A stretch of 10,854 bases of DNA from Syntrophomonas sp. UBA5432 (GTDB lineage: Bacteria > Bacillota > Syntrophomonadia > Syntrophomonadales > Syntrophomonadaceae), in NCBI GenBank assembly GCA_002424365.1, contig DIRQ01000134.1, forward strand, positions 1 to 10,854, in the 5' to 3' direction. This document shows, piece by piece, positions 6,788-10,854 of this stretch. Every line of letters starts with the position of its first letter. Within the stretch, counting starts at the first letter, position 1. The notes under the pieces were generated by a model. The model saw only the letters and a program-made list of their open reading frames with translations, did no database searches and was not told where the DNA came from. A program made the translations under genes and the position numbers.

Positions 6788-7462
6788 ATGTGCGGGCGTT
6801 ACACCCTTGCAGTTGAAATGGATGAACTGGCAGAACGCTTTGGCTGTCCCAAAATTGACCCGGTTATTAAACCGCGCTACAATGTTGCCCCTTCACAGAT
6901 AATGCCCGTGGTGGTAGAACACAGTGGCCAACCTAGATTACAAATGATGCATTGGGGTTTGGTGCCCTTCTGGGCCAAAGATAAAAGTATTGGCAACAAG
7001 CTGATTAATGCTCGAGTGGAAACGGTTGAACAAAAGGTCTCTTTCAAATATGCAATAAGAGAGCGCCGGTGTATTGTACCGGCAGATGGCTACTATGAGT
7101 GGCAGAAGACTAATACCAGGAAACAACCAATGCGTATCGTGATACCCTCCGATAAGTTGTTTGGCTTTGCCGATCTATGGGAGCAGTGGAATAGCCCGGA
7201 TGGAGAAGCCTTCTTTTCTTATACCATACTAACCGCTCCCCCGGTTTCTTCCCTGGTACATATTCACCATCGTATGCCCTTTATTCTAAGGCGTGATCAG
7301 GAAGATTACTGGTTGAATGGTCTTCGGGGAACAAGCGTAGAAGAAATACGTTCGTTTTTAAATGGACTCCAACCTCAACAACACTTCAACATTTATTCGG
7401 TATCCAACCGGGTAAACAATCCCAGAAATGATGATGTACAGTGTATTGAGCCTATTGCCTAG
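6788..7462 (+). CDS. yedK: SOS-response-associated peptidase, YedK/HMCES family (abasic-site DNA crosslink protein)
   Basis: Family members bind abasic sites in single-stranded DNA and form a thiazolidine crosslink through the N-terminal cysteine, shielding the lesion at stalled forks. All key residues are visible. MCGRY places Cys2 for exposure after Met removal, and NARVE gives N74, R76 and E78. ADGYYEW gives E104, and HHRMPFIL gives H160. The C-terminal SNRVNNPRND block is typical. Length (224) matches the family. ATG 6788 follows GGGGGAGGTGG with seven bases of spacing. A partial, diverged copy of its 3' end occurs at 1039-1096. No LexA/SOS box was recognised upstream. It may be transcribed with the LiaF-like gene. 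Confidence 0.93.
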   Translation: MCGRYTLAVEMDELAERFGCPKIDPVIKPRYNVAPSQIMPVVVEHSGQPRLQMMHWGLVPFWAKDKSIGNKLINARVETVEQKVSFKYAIRERRCIVPADGYYEWQKTNTRKQPMRIVIPSDKLFGFADLWEQWNSPDGEAFFSYTILTAPPVSSLVHIHHRMPFILRRDQEDYWLNGLRGTSVEEIRSFLNGLQPQQHFNIYSVSNRVNNPRNDDVQCIEPIA

Positions 7463-7527
7463 AAACCGTACCGGACTAAGCAAACAACAGATTCCAGAAC
7501 AATATAAGCACCCCAAATGATTGCACG

Positions 7528-7552
7528 CACAAGAGAACCGTCCCTCTATGTG
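7528..7552. repeat. REP-like imperfect palindrome
   Basis: CACAAGAG (7528-7535) and CTCTATGTG (7544-7552) pair with one bulged base around AACCGTCC. Short palindromes built on 'AGAGAACCGTCCCTCT' are, from memory, dispersed in many Clostridia, often near REP-associated (Y1) transposases. It sits six bases past the 3' end of glnA and 65 bases past yedK. It lacks a T-run on either strand, so it is not an ordinary intrinsic terminator. Only this one full copy is in the window; AGAACCGT recurs at 1195-1202 beside the gene debris. Confidence 0.5.
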
Positions 7553-7558
7553 AGGTAT

Positions 7559-8992
7559 TTATAAATCGTAGTAAAGTTCGAATTCCATGGGGTGAGGGAT
7601 ATCGTTTACGCGCCGGGCTTCCTGGCGTTTGTTTTTAATCCATATATCTATTAGCCGCTGAGGAAATACTCCACCAGCCAGCAGGAAGTCGTGGTCTTTC
7701 TCCAGAGCATGCAGGGCTTCATCCAGAGATTTGGGTAAGCTTTTAATTTTGGCTTGTTCTTTCGGGGGCAAATTATAAAGGTTAACATCATAAGGACCAA
7801 ATCCTTCGGCACTGGGGTTAATCTTATTAATAATTCCGTCTAAACCGGCCATTAACATTGCTGAATAGGCCAGGTAAGGGTTACAGGTAGCATCAGAGGA
7901 ACGGAATTCAAAACGTTTATGCTCCGGGGCTTTGGCATAGGCCGGTACCCGGATGACGGCACTGCGGTTGGCGGTGCCAAAACACATGCTAACCGGGGCT
8001 TCATAACCGGGCACCAGGCGTTTGTAGGAATTGGTGCTGGGGTTGGTGAAGGCCAAGAGGGCCGGAGCATGTTTTAATATACCGCCGATAAAATATAAAG
8101 CTTCCCGGCTTAGCTGGGAATAACCATCAGGGTCAAAGAAAATGGGTTTATCATTTTTAAACAGGTGCATATGTACATGAAGCCCGCTGCCAACTTCACC
8201 ATAAATAGGTTTGGGCATAAAAGTTACCGTTTTACCTTCGGCAAAGGCCATATTCTTAATTAAATACTTGGTTAACATGGTGCGGTCGGCCATTTCCCGC
8301 ATCCCGCCAAATTCCACTTCTATTTCAATTTGTCCCGGACCGCCTACTTCGTGATGGTGGTATTTTACCGGGATATTGTTTTCTTCCATTAAAAGGCACA
8401 TACGGGCCCGGAGGTCGTAAAGAACGTCCTGGGGCGGGGCGGTGTGGTAACCACCCTTGTGAGGTACTTTATAGCCCAGGTTCTGGTATTCATTTTCGCC
8501 ACTGTTCCATATAGCCTGCTCGGCATCTATACTAAACCCGGTTCTTTGGGGATTACATTCAAAACTAACATGGTCAAAAACAAAAAACTCAAATTCGGGG
8601 CCAATGCGCATCTCATCAGCTATACCAGTGGATTTCATATATTCTTCCGCATTGAAAGCAATGGCGCGGGGGTCCTGATCAAAGCGGTAATTATCTGGCT
8701 GGGCGATAACGTAAACATCACCAATCATGCTCAAGGTGGCTACTTCGGTAAAAGGGTCGAAGACGGCAGTAGAAATATCAGGGATAAAAACCATATCGCT
8801 GTTTTCTACCGGTGCGAAACCGTAGTTGGAACCATCAAAACCGATACCATATTTTAATGTATCCGTAGTAAATCGTGAGGCAGGGATGCTTAGATGACGC
8901 CACCTGCCCACCAGGTCAATCATCTTAAAATCTATCATTTCAATGCCGCGTTCCCGGCAGAAGTCCATTACTTCCTCATAGTTCGTAAACAC
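7559..8992 (-). CDS. glnA: Glutamine synthetase, type I (beta-subtype features)
   Basis: This enzyme makes glutamine from glutamate, ammonia and ATP as a dodecamer and is central to nitrogen assimilation. Visible motifs include FDGSN (52-56), the metal-binding GPEFEFF (131-137) and HHEVGGPGQIEIE (213-225). KPIYGEVGSGLHVHMHL (261-277), NPSTNSYKRLVPGYEAP (317-333), NRSAVIRVP (342-350) and KRFEFRSSD (359-367) follow. The tail PHPMEFELYYDL closely resembles enterobacterial GlnA, and NLYNLPPKE places Tyr406 where the I-beta enzymes are adenylylated. Length (477) also fits I-beta rather than the shorter I-alpha form of Bacillus. Whether an adenylyltransferase exists in this genome is unknown. The start is GTG 8992, with GGAGG at 9003-9007 ten bases upstream. 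DGSN replaces the usual DGSS. The gene stands alone, with its own promoter at 9054-9082 and no GlnR operator recognised. Confidence 0.95.
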   Translation of the reverse strand: MFTNYEEVMDFCRERGIEMIDFKMIDLVGRWRHLSIPASRFTTDTLKYGIGFDGSNYGFAPVENSDMVFIPDISTAVFDPFTEVATLSMIGDVYVIAQPDNYRFDQDPRAIAFNAEEYMKSTGIADEMRIGPEFEFFVFDHVSFECNPQRTGFSIDAEQAIWNSGENEYQNLGYKVPHKGGYHTAPPQDVLYDLRARMCLLMEENNIPVKYHHHEVGGPGQIEIEVEFGGMREMADRTMLTKYLIKNMAFAEGKTVTFMPKPIYGEVGSGLHVHMHLFKNDKPIFFDPDGYSQLSREALYFIGGILKHAPALLAFTNPSTNSYKRLVPGYEAPVSMCFGTANRSAVIRVPAYAKAPEHKRFEFRSSDATCNPYLAYSAMLMAGLDGIINKINPSAEGFGPYDVNLYNLPPKEQAKIKSLPKSLDEALHALEKDHDFLLAGGVFPQRLIDIWIKNKRQEARRVNDIPHPMEFELYYDL

Positions 8993-9053
8993 TAAAAATA
9001 AGCCTCCTTTTACCGTAACCTACCGCTAATTTTGTGGGATAATTTCCGTGCAA

Positions 9054-9082
9054 ATTATAACAAATTAGGTACAGTGAGTAAA
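9054..9082 (-). promoter_or_regulatory. Promoter of glnA, extended -10 type
   Basis: On the minus strand TATAAT (9054-9059) is preceded by TG with one base between (TGTTATAAT). A -35-like TTTACT (9077-9082) lies exactly 17 bases upstream. Transcription would start near 9047, giving a leader of about 55 bases before the GTG start. This is a good match to a vegetative sigma-A promoter. Confidence 0.7.
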
Positions 9083-9341
9083 GCATATCAATGTAAACTG
9101 CAACCCTGAGGAAAACACTTATTCTAAGTTTACTGATTTTTACGGGGATATATCCCGTGACTAATTAATAATAATTATTACTATTACTTACCAATCCCCA
9201 TAGGATAACCCTATTTTTCTGAGCTATCCTTATATGGTTTAGGAATGGAATAAAATGCTACTCGCCCCCGGTAATATATTAGGTAACGGGCTAATAAAAT
9301 GTACTACTTAAGAGGATGGAACGTAAAAAAACACCAAGGGG
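9083..9341. other. Gene-free stretch with hairpins upstream of the 9342 gene
   Basis: This AT-rich gap separates the divergent glnA and the membrane-anchored protein gene. It contains several dyads. ACGGG/CCCGT at 9142-9158 has a 7-base loop. CCATAGGATA (9198-9207) pairs with TATCCT...TATGG (9225-9237) with a 3-base bulge. Around 9264-9291, GCCC/GGGC encloses the perfect palindrome TAATATATTA (9272-9281). None has a T-run on its downstream side, so I do not call terminators. No promoter with two good hexamers was found for the plus-strand gene; TAAAAT at 9251 or 9295 are weak -10 candidates. Confidence 0.4.
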
Positions 9342-9345
9342 ATGA
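9316..9345 (+). CDS. Possible nine-codon leader frame overlapping the 9342 start
   Basis: ATG 9316 follows AGAGG and encodes MERKKTPRG, ending at TGA 9343-9345, which overlaps the next start as ATGA. Since the 9342 gene lacks a properly spaced ribosome binding site, coupling from this frame would explain its translation. The AGAGG also touches its own ATG with no spacing, so the case is weak and may be chance. Confidence 0.15.
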   Translation: MERKKTPRG

Positions 9346-10052
9346 GAGTCATAAACAGGACGCGATGGATTGTGGTTACAACTCTGGTAGCAATTGTTAT
9401 TGCCGGACTCCTATCGGCTGAAAAAATTCATGACTACTATATAAAATCTCAACTTGACCCTCAGGTTGAACTGGATCGAGCCTATAAAAACATGGCCGCG
9501 GTAACCAGTTATAAATACAGCCTCTTATCCACTTTCACCGTGGATCAACGGAAGGAGGTGATAAGTGAGGTCGTAGGAGAGAAACAGGGTGGAAATACGC
9601 ATATAAAGGGGGAGATGGTTAACACACCTGTAGATATTTACTATATTGATCGTACCATCTATAATTATGATTCTTTTGGCAAGAAGTGGCTAGTTATTCC
9701 TAGTAGTACTAGTAATTCTGAGGAACTATTAATTTCAGAGCTAAATCCCCTGTCTAACTTTCGCTTTAAACAGGTTAGTATGGTTGAAAAGCTAGGATTT
9801 GAAGAAATAGATGGTACGGAATGTTTACTGGCAAAATGCAAACCGTCAGTAGAAAATCAACTCCTAGAAACCATGTGGAAGGATTTTGAATATCGCATCT
9901 GGATTGATTTTCGTAAAGGATTAATAAAACAAGCTGAACTAAAAGCAGTAAATAAAAAAATGCTCACTACCAAGTTAACGGTAAGAGTTATGTTCTCTGA
10001 CCTTAATAGGAAAATAAAAATACAACCACCAGATACAAATGTCAAAAACTAA
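9342..10052 (+). CDS. Membrane-anchored extracytoplasmic protein of unknown function, possibly LppX/LolA-like
   Basis: The 236-residue product has a short basic N-terminus (MRVINRTR) and one hydrophobic segment at residues 8-26 without a lipobox or obvious signal-peptidase site. It is therefore likely an uncleaved anchor with the rest outside the membrane. The body alternates strand-like segments: TSYKYSLLSTFTVD, THIKGEMVNTPVDIYYIDRTIYNYD, GKKWLVIP, YRIWIDFRKGLIKQAEL. The pattern 'average over a sample, linearised property, does the parameter fit' is that of LolA/LppX-like beta-sheet half-barrels used for lipid binding, but I cannot confirm it. ATG 9342 is the only reasonable start after the in-frame stop at 9324. 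The purine run AAGGGG abuts it with no spacing, so initiation may be weak or coupled to the nine-codon frame at 9316-9345. A strong terminator follows. Confidence 0.7.
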   Translation: MRVINRTRWIVVTTLVAIVIAGLLSAEKIHDYYIKSQLDPQVELDRAYKNMAAVTSYKYSLLSTFTVDQRKEVISEVVGEKQGGNTHIKGEMVNTPVDIYYIDRTIYNYDSFGKKWLVIPSSTSNSEELLISELNPLSNFRFKQVSMVEKLGFEEIDGTECLLAKCKPSVENQLLETMWKDFEYRIWIDFRKGLIKQAELKAVNKKMLTTKLTVRVMFSDLNRKIKIQPPDTNVKN

Positions 10053-10064
10053 ATGAATTACGCC

Positions 10065-10088
10065 AGAGGGGCTATGGCCCCTCTTTTT
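10065..10088 (+). terminator. Rho-independent terminator of the 9342 gene
   Basis: Perfect 8-base arms AGAGGGGC (10065-10072) and GCCCCTCT (10077-10084) close a TATG loop and are followed by a run of T (10084-10088). It lies 13 bases after the stop codon. It insulates the alcohol dehydrogenase gene from upstream transcription. Confidence 0.93.
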
Positions 10089-10190
10089 AGTTTGGCAAGG
10101 TATAAACTTTCAGCCTTGGTGATTAAAAATCGTATAATAATTTATTACCCATATAATAACTATGCTGTTAACTTACATATTTCCTATCAC

Positions 10191-10235
10191 TAGCAAAATA
10201 ATTGCCCTTAGTAATTAATGGCATAGATTTTGCTA
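10191..10235. promoter_or_regulatory. Dyad upstream of the alcohol dehydrogenase gene, candidate operator
   Basis: Perfect 9-base arms TAGCAAAAT (10191-10199) and ATTTTGCTA (10227-10235) enclose a second pair TGCC (10203-10206) / GGCA (10220-10223), with a symmetric 3/3 internal loop. The right arm leads into TGCTATATAA, an extended -10-like sequence at 10231-10240, about 33 bases before the start codon. A repressor bound here would cover that promoter. It could also be a hairpin in RNA started further upstream, where TATAAT boxes occur at 10133 and 10152 without good -35 partners. Confidence 0.45.
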
Positions 10236-10273
10236 TATAAATAATTGAGTGTGAAAAACGAGGAGGTATGAAT

Positions 10274-10854
10274 ATGAAAGCCTTATTTTTAAGGGAACAA
10301 CGCGTGCTTTCACTGGAAGATACTCCTGAACCAGAAATACTCACTGCTAGCGATGTAATCGTTCAGGTTACCGCTTCTTCTATTTGTGGCAGCGATGTTC
10401 ACTTTTGGAAAGGCCATTTCCCTAGCATCCCGAATTTTATTCTGGGGCACGAATTTGTTGGAGTGATTAGTGATGTAGGTAAGGACGTTAGATCCTTTAA
10501 GGTTGGGGATCGGGTAGCGGTTCCAGCCGCTCCCTTCTGCGGCATATGTGCTAATTGTGCTGTAGGTAAAGTATATAACTGCCTGGCGGTACAGGGAATG
10601 TTTGGGGCTGGTGAAATCAAAGGTAACCTCCCTGGTGCACAGGCTCATTATGTGCGGGTACCTCATGCTGATGCTTGCCTGGCCAAAATCCCTGATTCAG
10701 TGTCTGACCAGGAAGCCTTGCTGGTGGGCGATGTACTATCAACCGGCTATTTTGCAGTTGAGAACGGCAGCCCCCAACCTGGTGATAGTATAGCCGTATT
10801 TGGTGCTGGACCGGTTGGGTTATGTGCAGTAGCCTGTGCCCAGCTCTTCAGCCC
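10274..10854 (+). CDS. Zinc-dependent alcohol dehydrogenase (medium-chain family), 5' part
   Basis: The gene runs off the window, so 193 residues are seen, covering the catalytic domain and the start of the Rossmann fold. The catalytic zinc ligands are Cys38 (ICGSD), His59 with Glu60 (GHEF) and probably Asp153 (VGDVLSTG). Structural zinc cysteines are Cys89, Cys92, Cys95 and Cys103 (FCGICANCAVGKVYNC). FGAGPVG (176-182) is the NAD(P)-binding glycine motif. The segment LPGAQAHYVRVPHAD is characteristic of the branch with isopropanol/threonine-type and formaldehyde dehydrogenases. Asp as the zinc ligand favours the secondary-alcohol or formaldehyde group over classical ADH. ATG 10274 is chosen because GGAGG (10262-10266) is seven bases upstream. 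ATG 10268 lies only one base from that site. The substrate and cofactor cannot be decided from this half. Confidence 0.9.
   Translation, partial: MKALFLREQRVLSLEDTPEPEILTASDVIVQVTASSICGSDVHFWKGHFPSIPNFILGHEFVGVISDVGKDVRSFKVGDRVAVPAAPFCGICANCAVGKVYNCLAVQGMFGAGEIKGNLPGAQAHYVRVPHADACLAKIPDSVSDQEALLVGDVLSTGYFAVENGSPQPGDSIAVFGAGPVGLCAVACAQLFS

Noticed and set aside
8444..8857. A 137-codon plus-strand frame inside glnA
   Set aside because: It lies antisense to conserved glutamine synthetase sequence and its product resembles no protein.
9142..9158. ACGGG/CCCGT hairpin as a transcription terminator
   Set aside because: The stem is only five pairs and is not followed by a T-run on either strand; the T-run lies on its 5' side.
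9083..9341. T-box, GlnR operator or riboswitch upstream of glnA or the 9342 gene
   Set aside because: No T-box sequence and no TGTNA-N7-TNACA type operator could be found, and the hairpins match no family I know.
10310..10666. Minus-strand frames of 118 and 73 codons over the alcohol dehydrogenase gene
   Set aside because: The plus-strand frame carries all zinc-ligand motifs, so these are shadows.

Overview
The window reads as chromosomal DNA of an anaerobic, low-to-mid GC Clostridia-type Firmicute. A Syntrophomonas- or Desulfotomaculum-like background is my guess from protein style, strong GGAGG ribosome binding sites and extended -10 promoters. It has not been checked by any search.

Layout. 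(1) Bases 1-1033 hold the end of an ABC-2 type exporter operon: the 3' part of an ATPase gene and an overlapping permease gene. (2) Bases 1034-1307 are a scar of gene debris: an 84% copy of the 3' end of the yedK/HMCES-type gene found intact at 6788, joined to what looks like the tail of a restriction-modification methyltransferase. (3) Bases 1308-3851 are an AT-richer accessory block with two genes. The first is an OLD-like ATPase with a TOPRIM-like C-terminal part, interrupted by one frameshift in an A-run. The second is a D12-class adenine-N6 DNA methyltransferase. Together they look like a small methylation-linked defence module, now probably inactive unless the frameshift is an error or is reversible. 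(4) Bases 3890-5626 (minus) encode an ABC-F ATPase of the ribosome-protection type. Its leader (5640-5740) carries a terminator-like hairpin just before the ribosome binding site plus a competing pairing, the arrangement expected of antibiotic-responsive attenuation. (5) Bases 6009-6713 encode a LiaF-like membrane protein of the cell-envelope stress type, and 6788-7462 a YedK/HMCES DNA-crosslink protein. (6) Bases 7559-8992 (minus) encode a type I-beta glutamine synthetase with a clear extended -10 promoter. (7) Bases 9342-10052 encode a membrane-anchored protein of unknown function, possibly LppX/LolA-like, ending in a textbook terminator. (8) Bases 10274-10854 are the start of a zinc-dependent alcohol dehydrogenase, preceded by a strong dyad that may be an operator.

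No tRNA, rRNA, CRISPR array or complete insertion sequence is visible. The notable parts are the ATPase/methyltransferase pair with its frameshift, the debris beside it, and the ABC-F leader. The ABC-2 exporter, ABC-F factor and LiaF-like protein suggest a neighbourhood for coping with antibiotics and envelope stress, but they are not one operon.
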